NCBI GenBank assembly: GCA_024451685.1
Contig: JAMXCW010000013.1
Coordinates: 254-58,318, forward strand
Source of the DNA: Candidatus Bathyanammoxibius amoris
GTDB taxonomy: Bacteria > Planctomycetota > Brocadiia > Brocadiales > Bathyanammoxibiaceae
Length of the DNA: 58,065 nt
Reading direction: 5' to 3'
Part shown: in pieces, positions 18,459 through 27,179 of the stretch
How the letters are laid out: each line of letters starts with the position of its first letter
How positions within the stretch are numbered: position 1 is the stretch's first letter
Notes under the pieces: generated by a model
What the model was told of the DNA's origin: nothing
Seen by the model: only the letters and a program-made list of their open reading frames with translations
Database searches by the model: none
Translations under genes and position numbers: made by a program

Positions 18459-18470
18459 CTAATTCAGATT

Positions 18471-19202
18471 ATGCAAGAGTTGACAAGGCCCATACTCATT
18501 ATAAAACACATAGACATAGAAGGCCCCGGCACACTGGGCGAGTTCATAGAAGAGAACGGCATCCCGTATCAGGTCATAAACGCATACCTTGAAGATTCTT
18601 ACATAGAGGAACCCGGCGACTATTCTGCCGTCATAACCCTGGGCGGGCCCATGGGCGTATACGATGACAGTGAGGTCTATCCCTTTCTCGGGTGGGAAGA
18701 CGCGTTCCTGAAAAGAACCATCCGGGAAGACGTCCCGGCCCTGGGGATATGTCTCGGCGCACAGCTTCTTGCCAGGGCGGCCGGCGCCCGGATAACAAAG
18801 GCACCATCGAAGGAGATAGGCTGGTCCAGCATATCGCTGACGGAGGAGGGAAGGGCGGACCCTTTGTTTAGAGAACTTCCGCCGGAGATAACCGTATTCC
18901 AGTGGCACGGTGACACCTTTGAGATACCGGAAGGAGGCAAGAGGCTGGCGGCGTCCGGCGTCTGCCCCAATCAGGCGTTCAGGGTGGGCTCGCGTGCTTA
19001 CGGCCTTCAGTTCCACCTGGAGGTAACGGCCCCGATGGTAAACCAGTGGATAGACAGCTATAAAGAGGAACTGGTTTCATTAAAAGGAACTGTTGATCCC
19101 AGGGAGATAGCAAGGCAGAGCGAAGAGAATTCAACCGCATGCAACCTGCATGCGGAGCGGTTTTACAAAAACTTCTTCGATATCTCCGGGGTTCATGCCT
19201 AA
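18471..19202 (+). CDS. Class I glutamine amidotransferase-like protein
   Basis: 243 aa of the GMP-synthase-type GATase superfamily (stand-alone). The nucleophile elbow is GICLGAQLLARAAG (Cys), and the His-Glu pair is in YGLQFHLEVTA. VITLGGPMGVYDD and VFQWHGDTFEIP are also family marks. Such proteins take ammonia from glutamine for an unknown acceptor, or act as gamma-glutamyl hydrolases. The composition returns to that of the main genome right after the AT-rich ORF. Confidence 0.82.
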   Translation: MQELTRPILIIKHIDIEGPGTLGEFIEENGIPYQVINAYLEDSYIEEPGDYSAVITLGGPMGVYDDSEVYPFLGWEDAFLKRTIREDVPALGICLGAQLLARAAGARITKAPSKEIGWSSISLTEEGRADPLFRELPPEITVFQWHGDTFEIPEGGKRLAASGVCPNQAFRVGSRAYGLQFHLEVTAPMVNQWIDSYKEELVSLKGTVDPREIARQSEENSTACNLHAERFYKNFFDISGVHA

Positions 19203-19237
19203 CGTGTTCGTGGTACGATAAGTGGGAGGGAGGGTTT

Positions 19238-19684
19238 ATGAAGGTGCTAAAAATCGTGGGTTTGGTACTCATTATAACTATGATACCCTGCCTGTGTAAC
19301 GCCGCTATATGGATGACCTCTTATGACTGGTTCTATGCCAAGCAGTTTAAGGCGCCGGCAGACCCTTATGAAGCCGAGGAGCTTCGAGATCAGGTCAGCC
19401 GCGAGGAGAAGGCCCTGAGAGAGGCCTATGTGCGAGGTGTGGTCGACACCCTTATGCTCTTGAGCACTACTAAGACGGACAACGAGGAGATGATGAACGG
19501 GCTGAAGGATCTGAGCTTCGAGGATATGAGTGTCCTCATCACTCGAATCTACACGGAACAACCCCAGTACAGGGAGAAACCGGTCATATACGTTCTGGGA
19601 TATCTCATGCCGAAACTGCGTGCCCGTATGGGCAAGCCTAAGGAGGAGCAGTTGAAGGGCGAGGATACCGTTGAAATCGATTAA
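19238..19684 (+). CDS. Small exported protein of unknown function
   Basis: 148 aa beginning [20 protein letters not shown], a signal peptide with probable cleavage near CNA-AIW. I chose ATG at 19238 because GGGAGGGAGG lies just before it; a longer frame to 19139 reads through the end of the amidotransferase gene. The mature part is charged and helical, with no motif I recognise. It ends two bases before the longest top6B frame, so the pair may be one transcript. Confidence 0.65.
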   Translation: MKVLKIVGLVLIITMIPCLCNAAIWMTSYDWFYAKQFKAPADPYEAEELRDQVSREEKALREAYVRGVVDTLMLLSTTKTDNEEMMNGLKDLSFEDMSVLITRIYTEQPQYREKPVIYVLGYLMPKLRARMGKPKEEQLKGEDTVEID

Positions 19685-19746
19685 GGTTGTTTATTGACCG
19701 GCCGCTGCAGGACCTGATTGTTAACAGGGGCTGTAAGGAGGAGCAT

Positions 19747-21396
19747 TTGCCGCGAAAAGCCGCAGCGAAAAAGACAGCGAAGAAAAACCCGAAACAGACG
19801 GCAAAACAGGTAAGAATCGAACACGCCACAATGAAACACGCCACCCGGGATATAGCCTACATCCTGGCGGAAAGACAGCGTGAGATATCGGTCAGCGAGT
19901 TCTTTACGAAGAACCGCCACCTGCTCGGTTTTGACAACCCGCGGAAGGCGCTGCTCACCTGCGTGAAGGAGGGGGTTGACAATTCCCTCGATGCCTGCGA
20001 AGAGGCGGGTATCCTGCCGGAAATCACCATAAAGATAGAACCCACCAGCCACGAGGACCGCTTCAAGGTTACTATCGAGGACAACGGCCCCGGTATCATC
20101 AGGGCGCAGGTGCCGAAGATCTTCGCGAAGCTGCTTTACGGCTCTAAATTCCACCGGCTGAAGATGTCGCGCGGCCAGCAGGGCATCGGCATCTCCGCCG
20201 CGGCCATGTACGGCCAGCTTACCACCGGCCGCCCGGTATGCATCACCTCCCGCATATCACCACGTAAACCCGCACATTATTATGAACTCTCAATCCACAC
20301 GCAGAAGAACGAACCCGTTATCGGGAAGGAAAAAGAGGTCGAGTGGGACAGGCCGCACGGCACGCAGGTTGTCATAGAACTTGAGTCAAGGTACCAGAAG
20401 GGCCGGCAGTCGGTAGACGAGTATATGGAACAGACCGCCGTCGCGAACCCGCACGTGACGATAAGATATATCAACCCCGAGAAAAAGGAACTGCTCCTGC
20501 CGCGGGCCACAAAGGAACTGCCGCGGGAGGCGAAGGAGATAAAACCGCATCCATACGGCATAGAGCTTGGCACCCTTATCCACATGCTCCACGACACCGG
20601 GGCGCGGACGCTGTCGAGTTTTCTCAGTACCGAGTTCTCCAGGGTGAGCGTGCGTCTTGCCCGTGAGATATGCGATAAGGCCGGGCTGAACTTAAACGCG
20701 AGACCGCGCAGGATAGCCCGCGCCGAGGCCGATAAACTCCTGAAGGCCGTGCGCGAGACAAAGATAATGGCCCCTCCCGGCGACTGCGTGGTGCCCATCG
20801 GCGAAGAGCTTATCCTGAAAGGATTGAGGCGGCAGTTTAAGGCGGACTTCTACGCCACCACCTCCCGCTCGCCCTCCGTGTACCGGGGGAACCCTTTCAT
20901 AGTAGAAGCGGGGCTTGCCTACGGCGGCGAATTATCGGCAGACGGGTTTGCCCGGATGCTCAGGTTTGCCAACCGCGTCCCACTTTTACATCAGAAATCC
21001 GCCTGCGCCGTCACCGAGTCGGTCATGGACACCTCGTGGCGGAGCTACGGGCTTCAGCAGGCCACGGGCGCACTGCCCACCGGGCCGCTGGTGCTCATGG
21101 TACACGTGGCGTCGGTCTGGGTGCCGTTCACCTCTGAGAGCAAGGAGGCCGTTGCCCACTACCCGGAGATAGAGAAAGAGATAAAGCTGGCCGTCCAGGA
21201 ATGCGGTCGGAAGCTTTCGAGTTTTTTATCAAAGAGGCGCCGTCTTGAAGACGCCGAGAAGAAGAAATCGTATATTAAAGAATACATCCCCCACATCGGA
21301 ATCGCCCTCAAGGACATCCTCGAACTGAACGACAGGCAGGAGAAAAAGATAGTCACCACCCTCACCGAGGTTTTGGAAAAGAGCAGAAAACAGTAA
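19747..21396 (+). CDS. top6B: DNA topoisomerase VI subunit B (GHKL ATPase), orphan
   Basis: Topo VI B is the ATPase subunit of a type IIB topoisomerase, common in archaea and plants and rare in bacteria. The GHKL fold is complete: N box [14 protein letters not shown] (catalytic Glu, Mg-binding Asn), G1 box DNGPGI, and lid [14 protein letters not shown], followed by the H2TH-type and transducer regions (late [15 protein letters not shown]). I chose TTG at 19747 because TAAGGAGG ends five bases before it; this gives 549 aa beginning with a Lys/Ala-rich tail. The catalytic A subunit (Spo11-like) is not in the window. The protein may partner with an unlinked A subunit or act without it. Confidence 0.9.
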   Translation: MPRKAAAKKTAKKNPKQTAKQVRIEHATMKHATRDIAYILAERQREISVSEFFTKNRHLLGFDNPRKALLTCVKEGVDNSLDACEEAGILPEITIKIEPTSHEDRFKVTIEDNGPGIIRAQVPKIFAKLLYGSKFHRLKMSRGQQGIGISAAAMYGQLTTGRPVCITSRISPRKPAHYYELSIHTQKNEPVIGKEKEVEWDRPHGTQVVIELESRYQKGRQSVDEYMEQTAVANPHVTIRYINPEKKELLLPRATKELPREAKEIKPHPYGIELGTLIHMLHDTGARTLSSFLSTEFSRVSVRLAREICDKAGLNLNARPRRIARAEADKLLKAVRETKIMAPPGDCVVPIGEELILKGLRRQFKADFYATTSRSPSVYRGNPFIVEAGLAYGGELSADGFARMLRFANRVPLLHQKSACAVTESVMDTSWRSYGLQQATGALPTGPLVLMVHVASVWVPFTSESKEAVAHYPEIEKEIKLAVQECGRKLSSFLSKRRRLEDAEKKKSYIKEYIPHIGIALKDILELNDRQEKKIVTTLTEVLEKSRKQ

Positions 21397-21426
21397 GACC
21401 TGTTTAAGTTTTTCAAATATAGTCAT

Positions 21427-22068
21427 ATGATAGATTATCTTAAAGATAATATTCTAGTTGAATCGCTTATCGCAGTAGTAGTCGCAATTGTTGTGTATTG
21501 TTTTACTCAACGGAGCAAAGAAAGACACAAGCAAAAACTTCCTGTCTTAGAAGAATTAAGTAATCTTTTAAAAGAAACAGAAAGGGTAATAAGTTGCTTT
21601 GCTGGTAAAAGGACAACTAAAGTGGTTCGTAGCAATAGAACAAAGTACCATGGCAACTATACTTCGGGGGGCGTGACAATACACAATGGCGAGGAAGTAT
21701 TTAATAATGTAGATGGTTGTAGTGGCCCACTTTCTTGGAAAGAGACAACACAGATGCTTTACGAACTACAGATGTTCTCTGAAAATAGATTTCTCCCCTA
21801 TGTTGCTCTTGATTGTGAAAAGGAGAAACTGATTCAAATTCAGAATTCATTAAAAGATTTTGTTTACTGTTTAAAGGAATTTAATAAACGTTGGCCAGGT
21901 TTCCCACCAGGACCCTCTATCACACAGCTTGAAAAGAAAAATGGAGTGAGCCTCTTTGGCGAAGCACGGAAGATTGAGTCAAAGGCGAATTTAATAAAAC
22001 AACAGATAATTGAACTAAAGAAACAAGTCGATGGAATGATGAAACCGCGATGGTACAAAATGTTTTAG
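21427..22068 (+). CDS. AT-rich hypothetical membrane-anchored protein
   Basis: 213 aa, not recognised. One N-terminal membrane helix (SLIAVVVAIVVYCF, about residues 13-26) is followed by a basic stretch, which places the rest in the cytoplasm. The rest is soluble and helical. The gene and what follows to about 22.7 kb are AT-rich compared with top6B and aroA, suggesting a transferred patch. Confidence 0.55.
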   Translation: MIDYLKDNILVESLIAVVVAIVVYCFTQRSKERHKQKLPVLEELSNLLKETERVISCFAGKRTTKVVRSNRTKYHGNYTSGGVTIHNGEEVFNNVDGCSGPLSWKETTQMLYELQMFSENRFLPYVALDCEKEKLIQIQNSLKDFVYCLKEFNKRWPGFPPGPSITQLEKKNGVSLFGEARKIESKANLIKQQIIELKKQVDGMMKPRWYKMF

Positions 22069-22200
22069 CAAATTTAAACTGGCAAACCCTACATTATATT
22101 GACAGAGCTGTAGCATGCGACGTTGTCGTAGGACGTGTTTTATTCAGGATTAAGATAGACCCACACGCTACATCAGTTAAGGATACAACTACCTCAATAT

Positions 22201-22252
22201 TGTAGCGGCAGAGTTTACTCTGCTTCAAAGTCGAGCAAGCTCGACCGCTACA
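22201..22252. repeat. REP-like compound hairpin upstream of the transposase
   Basis: An outer stem TGTAGCGG (22201-22208) / CCGCTACA (22245-22252) encloses two perfect hairpins, CAGAGT-TT-ACTCTG (22209-22222) and TCGAGC-AA-GCTCGA (22231-22244). A GTAG tetranucleotide at the stem foot is typical of REP elements served by REP-associated transposases, and such a transposase follows 19 bp downstream. Confidence 0.75.
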
Positions 22253-22270
22253 AGGCTTTATTAAATTGAA

Positions 22271-22705
22271 ATGGTTAGATTTAGAAAAAGCATCAGGCTG
22301 AGTAACTACGATTACCAGAATAACGGTGCCTATTTTGTGACCATTTGCACAGTGTTAAACAAGAAGTTAATAGTGGGAAAAGAAAAAAGAATCCTGGAAG
22401 AGGAATTGAAGGCAATAGAAAGTCGTTTTGACGGAGTAAAGGTAGATTATTACACGATAATGCCAGACCATTTACATGCTATTTTCGTTTTTTACAAGGC
22501 TGAAACCAGCTTGGCAAAAGTTGTCCAGGCGTTTAAATCCTTGAGTACAAGAAGGCTTAAGAAGGAAGGTTTCAGGGGGAAAACCTTCTGGCAAAGAAAT
22601 TATTATGAACACATTATTAGAGACGAAAATACCCTTCAAAAGATAAGGACATATATTCAGAATAATCCACTGGTAGACAGATTAGACTTTGCCAAAATTT
22701 ATTGA
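22271..22705 (+). mobile_element. REP-associated tyrosine transposase (IS200/Y1 family)
   Basis: 144 aa of the Y1_Tnp/RAYT family. The HUH metal site is in IMPDHLHAIFVF, and the candidate tyrosine motif is YIQNNPLVDRL near the C-terminus. YDYQNNGAYFVTICT at the N-terminus is also typical. These are single-copy domesticated transposases that process REP hairpins. The cognate hairpin lies just upstream. The gene looks intact and is AT-rich. Confidence 0.88.
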
Positions 22706-22759
22706 AAACGGCAGTCTGTTACGGCAGTTCTTGTATACTGGTCTCTCTGTTTATTACGG

Positions 22760-24061
22760 CTAGTCAGTCTGGCACAGTTTCTTGAGTTCTTCGAAATATT
22801 CGGGGAAGGTTTTGCTGACGCAGTGCGGGTCTTTGATTTTGATTCCCTTCGCCCTTAAGCCAATCAGGGCAAAGCTCATGGCCATGCGGTGGTCGTCGTA
22901 GGTCTCTATGACGGCGGGTTTGGGTTTTCCGGGTGTTATCTCGAAGCCGTCTTTGTGTTCCTTTGCGGTGATGCCTATACGTTTGAGTTCCGTTACCACG
23001 GCGTTGATGCGGTCGGTCTCTTTTATCCTCAGGTTGGCCACGCCCCTGACGCGTGTCTTTCCCCTGGCGAATACGGCCAGGGCGGCTACGGTCTGGGCCA
23101 TGTCGGGACAGTTGCCCAGGTCTATATCTATGCCGCGGAGCGGCGGCCCGCCCTCGACCTCTATCCAGTCGTCCCCCCTCTGCACAAACGCACCCATCTT
23201 ACTTAGAACCTGCACAAACCCCGTGTCGCCCTGCAGGGAATTTAGGGGGATTCCATGCACCTTCACCCTGCCCCCGGTGATGGCCGCCGCCGCGAGGAAG
23301 TACGAGGCGCTTGAGGCGTCGCCCTCCACTTCGTAGACGAGGGGCTGGTATCTCTGCCCGGCCCTTATGGTGAAACGCTTATGGCGGTCATGGGTGACTT
23401 TTACGCCGAACATCTTCATAAACTTGATGGTCATGTCCACGTACAGCCTGGACACCAGTTCGCCCTTTACAACGATTTCAACGTCCCTGTGTGCGTAAGG
23501 CGCGGTCAGCAGGATGGCCGTGAAGTACTGGCTGCTCAGGTCGCCCCTCATGGTGGCCTTTCCCCCTTTAAGGCCGTTGGCCTTGATAATCACGGGCGGA
23601 CATCCGTCGCCGTGCTTGCTTACGGCGTCTGCGCCCAGCTGTGTGAGGCAGTCAAGCAGCGGTTGTATGGGCCTCTGCCGCATCCTCTCCACACCGTCCA
23701 GCTCGAACGTTCCTTTTCCCAGCGCGACAAACGCCGTCAGGAAGCGCATGGCCGTGCCGGAATTGCCCACGAAGAGTTTTGACTTCTTCGCCGGTATGTC
23801 TCCCTCGCGCCCGTCTATGGTGAACCTGGTGTCCTCCGGGAAGTTCAGTATGACGAAACCCAGTTCCGCCAGCGCGGACGACAGGTATCTGGTATCGTCA
23901 CTGAACAGGGCGCCGTGTATAATCGAACTGGGAGGGGCCAGGGCTGCCACTATCAGCGACCGGTTGGTCAGGCTCTTTGAGCCGGGGACGCGTACCTCTC
24001 CCTCCACCTTTGCGGGCGTTATCTCAAGGACGGAGTTCTTGCCGGCGGGCGTTTTCGTCAT
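22760..24061 (-). CDS. aroA: 3-phosphoshikimate 1-carboxyvinyltransferase (EPSP synthase)
   Basis: The enzyme joins phosphoenolpyruvate to shikimate-3-phosphate in aromatic amino-acid synthesis. Visible motifs: PGSKSLTNRSLIVAAL, LFVGNSGTAMRFLTA, GDLSSQYFTA, and RIKETDRINAVV. The 433-aa length is normal. I start at ATG 24061, which overlaps the upstream stop as ATGA and gives MTKTPAGKNSVLEITPAK; the frame running back to 24112 only reads through the neighbour's end. Confidence 0.94.
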   Translation of the reverse strand: MTKTPAGKNSVLEITPAKVEGEVRVPGSKSLTNRSLIVAALAPPSSIIHGALFSDDTRYLSSALAELGFVILNFPEDTRFTIDGREGDIPAKKSKLFVGNSGTAMRFLTAFVALGKGTFELDGVERMRQRPIQPLLDCLTQLGADAVSKHGDGCPPVIIKANGLKGGKATMRGDLSSQYFTAILLTAPYAHRDVEIVVKGELVSRLYVDMTIKFMKMFGVKVTHDRHKRFTIRAGQRYQPLVYEVEGDASSASYFLAAAAITGGRVKVHGIPLNSLQGDTGFVQVLSKMGAFVQRGDDWIEVEGGPPLRGIDIDLGNCPDMAQTVAALAVFARGKTRVRGVANLRIKETDRINAVVTELKRIGITAKEHKDGFEITPGKPKPAVIETYDDHRMAMSFALIGLRAKGIKIKDPHCVSKTFPEYFEELKKLCQTD

Positions 24062-25194
24062 GAAATTAGCTTCCTGTAGTGCTTGACGGTAGTCTCCGGG
24101 GTAGACTGACACAGGAATATACCGAGCTGTTCGTACCCGCCCATCTCCTGAGTCCAGGGCAGGATTTCCATGTACAAACCGCCGATGTCGCCTTCGTGGA
24201 TTATCCAGGTGTAGGCCAGCTCCCTGCCAAGTCCCGGCATGAGTTCCACCACGGCCTGGCTGACGTCACGGATGGCCGTGCAGAGGGAACCCAGCGCCTC
24301 CTTCTTCAGATGGTGCAGGTAGCCGCAGGAGCCGTCTCCCACCACTATCATCGCGTGGAGCGGCCTTTTCATAAAATACGGCACTATCAGCAGCACCCCG
24401 TGGCCGTAGTCTTTCACGGTATACTCGTCGGGGTTTTCCCTCAGTATATAGTCTGAAAAATTCTGGCCGAAGTTCTGTCTGAACGTCTCATCATCCTCAA
24501 TCCTTCGGGGTTTTATATTGGTGTGTACTATCTGATTGTGGCCGTGAGTGAGCGAGCCGCCCACCAGCCGGCCAACGTTTTTTATTACTCCGATGTATCC
24601 GTAATGGTCGCCGCCGGGGAGCCTGTGGCTGAGCGGCATACCGGAGCCGGGCGAATGCAGCAGCTTCTCTTCAAGCGTGCAAAGCCTCCCGAGGACGACC
24701 AGGACGTCTGCCTGGCCCATGTTATGATAGTCGCTGTGGTGAAGGTTGCTGGGCCACTGGAGGAAATGTGCCCCTGCGGCCTGGCGCCCCGTCCGGGTAA
24801 ACGGGTTGCCGGAAAGGTCTTTCTCCGCGGTCCCGGTCCCGAAGGGATAGAGGATGGGGAAAAGGTTTTTGTTGATGAAGGTAAATCCTTCGGAAATGGG
24901 CGCGGTGTCGATGATGCTTGTTGTCTTTCCCTCGCACACCACACAGCCGGCTGTAGCGGCAGTTTTCTGTTCCCGGTCAGCGGGCGGGGTATCGTGGGGT
25001 CTCTTCGCCCTCGCCTCTGAGTACACCACCCTGTCACCGCTTCTAGGGTCAACCTGATAGTGGGAGAGAGGCTTGTACTGTGCGATTGAGGTGTCGAGGG
25101 TTACACTATTTATTATATCCTCGAATCTGGCCTTGCCGACGTCCTCAAAATCTATCTTTACAAGCTCCTTGTTTAGCCGGGACATAGCTCCCAT
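24058..25194 (-). CDS. GalT/HIT-superfamily nucleotidyltransferase
   Basis: 378 aa with the galactose-1-phosphate uridylyltransferase layout. A Cys pair AGCVVCEGK (about residue 82) may bind zinc. FINKNLFPILYPFG and WPSNLHHSDYHNM follow, and the nucleotidyl-His motif is SLTHGHNQIVHTN (H-x-H-x-Q). Members include GalT and sugar-phosphate adenylyl/uridylyl phosphorylases; the substrate here is unknown. It is coupled to aroA by a four-base overlap. ATG at 25185 with GGGAGC before it is an alternative start. Confidence 0.8.
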   Translation of the reverse strand: MGAMSRLNKELVKIDFEDVGKARFEDIINSVTLDTSIAQYKPLSHYQVDPRSGDRVVYSEARAKRPHDTPPADREQKTAATAGCVVCEGKTTSIIDTAPISEGFTFINKNLFPILYPFGTGTAEKDLSGNPFTRTGRQAAGAHFLQWPSNLHHSDYHNMGQADVLVVLGRLCTLEEKLLHSPGSGMPLSHRLPGGDHYGYIGVIKNVGRLVGGSLTHGHNQIVHTNIKPRRIEDDETFRQNFGQNFSDYILRENPDEYTVKDYGHGVLLIVPYFMKRPLHAMIVVGDGSCGYLHHLKKEALGSLCTAIRDVSQAVVELMPGLGRELAYTWIIHEGDIGGLYMEILPWTQEMGGYEQLGIFLCQSTPETTVKHYRKLIS

Positions 25195-25417
25195 CTCGAA
25201 AATTCGTTTGCGGCAGTCGACCTTTACTGAACTTAAAAGAAAACAGGCATTCCCAGGGAGTGCGTAAGACGCATATTAGATTTGAAATTCATCGTAAATT
25301 CGTGTATTTTCGGATTGTAGCCCAAACGAAAACGTGCTTCAAGGAGAAAGTCTCACAGGACGCTCTCGGGTGAAAAAACTTTCCCGGTTTTCCGGTTTTC
25401 TTAGGCGGGAACACTCT

Positions 25418-26377
25418 TTGACAAAAAAAACTATCGTTATAGGTTCAAGGGGAAGCAAACTGGCGATGACCCAGAGCCAGTGGGTAAAGTCCAGGCTTGA
25501 GGAGCTTGACCCGAACCTTGAAATAGCAATACAGAGGATAGTTACCAAGGGCGACAAGATAACCGACGTTGCCCTGTCCCGCATAGGGGGTAAGGGGCTC
25601 TTCACGAAGGAATTAGAGGTGGCCCTGCAGGACGGGCGGATAGACATGGCCATTCACAGCCTTAAAGACCTTCCAACGGAATTGCCCGAGGGGTTAACGA
25701 TAGCTGCCGTGCCTGAGAGGGAAGACCCGCACGACCTGTTGATATGCAGGAATGACTGTGGTTCAATCCACAACCTCCCCCGGGGCGGGAAACTGGGCAC
25801 GAGCAGTCTCAGGCGGAGGGCCCAGTTACTGGCGCTCAGGCCGGACCTGGAGGTGGGAGACCTCAGGGGGAATCTGGACACACGGCTCAAGAAGCTTGAG
25901 ACAACAGGGCTGGACGCCATAATAGTGGCCAAGGCGGGTGTCAAGCGGCTTGGCGTGTTCAAGGATAGTTACTGCACTATACCGTTTGACGAACTGCTTC
26001 CCGCCGTGGGACAGGGCGCACTGGGGATAGAGGGCCGGAAGGGCGATGACGAGATGCGGGACATACTGTCCTTTATAGAACATCTTCCCACGAGACATGC
26101 GGTGGAGGCGGAGCGGACGCTGATGTTTGAACTCGAAGGCGGTTGTCAGATCCCTATAGGGGCAATTGGGCAGCATACAGCGGATGGGACGCTGGAATTG
26201 GATGCCGTGGTGTGCTCCCTGGACGGTTCAAAGACCGTGAGGGACAGGCACTCAGGCCCCGCCGAAGGGGCGGAGGACATCGGGCGAACGCTCGCCGGCC
26301 GTCTTCTGGACATGGGCGCCCGTGAGATCCTCAGAGAAATCCGTGAGACCCTCGATAGAGAGATAGAACGTAGTTAA
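25418..26377 (+). CDS. hemC: Porphobilinogen deaminase
   Basis: HemC condenses four porphobilinogens to hydroxymethylbilane on the way to haem, heavily needed in a cytochrome-rich cell. Motifs: VIGSRGSKLAMTQSQW, GGKGLFTKELEVAL, IHSLKDLPTELP, and the dipyrromethane Cys in LEGGCQIPIGA. An open frame extends back to GTG 25334, but family proteins begin a few residues before VIGSRGS. I therefore favour TTG at 25418, with TAGGCGGG upstream, giving 319 aa. Confidence 0.92.
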   Translation: MTKKTIVIGSRGSKLAMTQSQWVKSRLEELDPNLEIAIQRIVTKGDKITDVALSRIGGKGLFTKELEVALQDGRIDMAIHSLKDLPTELPEGLTIAAVPEREDPHDLLICRNDCGSIHNLPRGGKLGTSSLRRRAQLLALRPDLEVGDLRGNLDTRLKKLETTGLDAIIVAKAGVKRLGVFKDSYCTIPFDELLPAVGQGALGIEGRKGDDEMRDILSFIEHLPTRHAVEAERTLMFELEGGCQIPIGAIGQHTADGTLELDAVVCSLDGSKTVRDRHSGPAEGAEDIGRTLAGRLLDMGAREILREIRETLDREIERS

Positions 26378-26409
26378 GGCTTCACCACAGGGACATCAAA
26401 CTATACAAA

Positions 26410-26925
26410 GTGAACAGCGGCAAAAACATCCCCGTAGTATCCGTGGCCGGTGACAAAAACAGCGGCAAAACCTCCCTCATCGAGCAACTGGTGTCCACGC
26501 TCAAACGCGATGGCTACGGGGTTGTAGGGGTAATAAAGTACGCCAGACGGGATATACAGATAGACCATGAGGGAAAGGACACCTACCGTTTCTACGAGTC
26601 GGGGGCGGATGCCGTCTATATCGCCTCGCCCGCTAAGATGGCATTTATCAGGAGAATAGAGTCACCGCCGCCGTTGGACGAAGTCCTTGGGACGTACTTC
26701 CCTTTTGCCGACGTTGTGTTTCTGGAGGGTTACAGGGAAGGTGGCTGTCCGAAGATTCACCTTGTAGCGCCCGGCAAGGAGCATGGGGAGAGCGAACAGG
26801 CCCCGCATGATAAAGGCAGTCCTGTCCTAAGAATAAACGTTTCCGGCCAGAGTAACCCTATCTCCCAGGAAGTACTTCACAAGGCCCTGGAGTTCGTAAG
26901 GCATGTAATGAAAGGGACTTGCTAG
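26410..26925 (+). CDS. mobB: Molybdopterin-guanine dinucleotide biosynthesis protein MobB
   Basis: 171 aa with the MobB P-loop AGDKNSGKTSLIEQL, DHEGKDTYRFYESGADAVY and EGYREGGCPKIHLV. MobB is a GTP-binding helper of MobA in making the guanine-dinucleotide form of the molybdenum cofactor used by nitrate reductase and formate dehydrogenase. MobA is not here. The start is GTG at 26410 with no clear ribosome site, 32 bp after hemC. Confidence 0.87.
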   Translation: MNSGKNIPVVSVAGDKNSGKTSLIEQLVSTLKRDGYGVVGVIKYARRDIQIDHEGKDTYRFYESGADAVYIASPAKMAFIRRIESPPPLDEVLGTYFPFADVVFLEGYREGGCPKIHLVAPGKEHGESEQAPHDKGSPVLRINVSGQSNPISQEVLHKALEFVRHVMKGTC

Positions 26926-26928
26926 AAA

Positions 26929-26940
26929 GGCGCTTGCGCC
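26929..26940 (+). terminator. Hairpin after mobB, possible terminator
   Basis: GGCGC-TT-GCGCC begins four bases after the mobB stop. No clear T-run follows, so termination is a guess from position. Confidence 0.3.
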
Positions 26941-26952
26941 GCGTAAAACCTG

Positions 26953-26981
26953 TTGCATTGCGAGAGTTTTTGCGGTATATT
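26953..26981 (+). promoter_or_regulatory. Possible promoter of the Fe-S flavoprotein gene
   Basis: TTGCAT (26953-26958) and TATATT (26976-26981) are 17 bp apart, about 200 bp before the ATG at 27180. Confidence 0.35.
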
Positions 26982-27179
26982 TTGTTTCTAGACGGGGGAG
27001 GGCCTCTTTCCTCTGCCGAGGCAGATTTTGCCTTTTCCTTTGAGTTTTACGGGCATACGCGAGTTGAGTATCTGTCTCTGACGAGATGAAATGACCCCTG
27101 CAGACGCTATGTGCATGTAGCAGCTTGATAATGACGTTCTGCATAATTCTCAAGATTTTTTGAGAAAAGAGGTCGAAAC

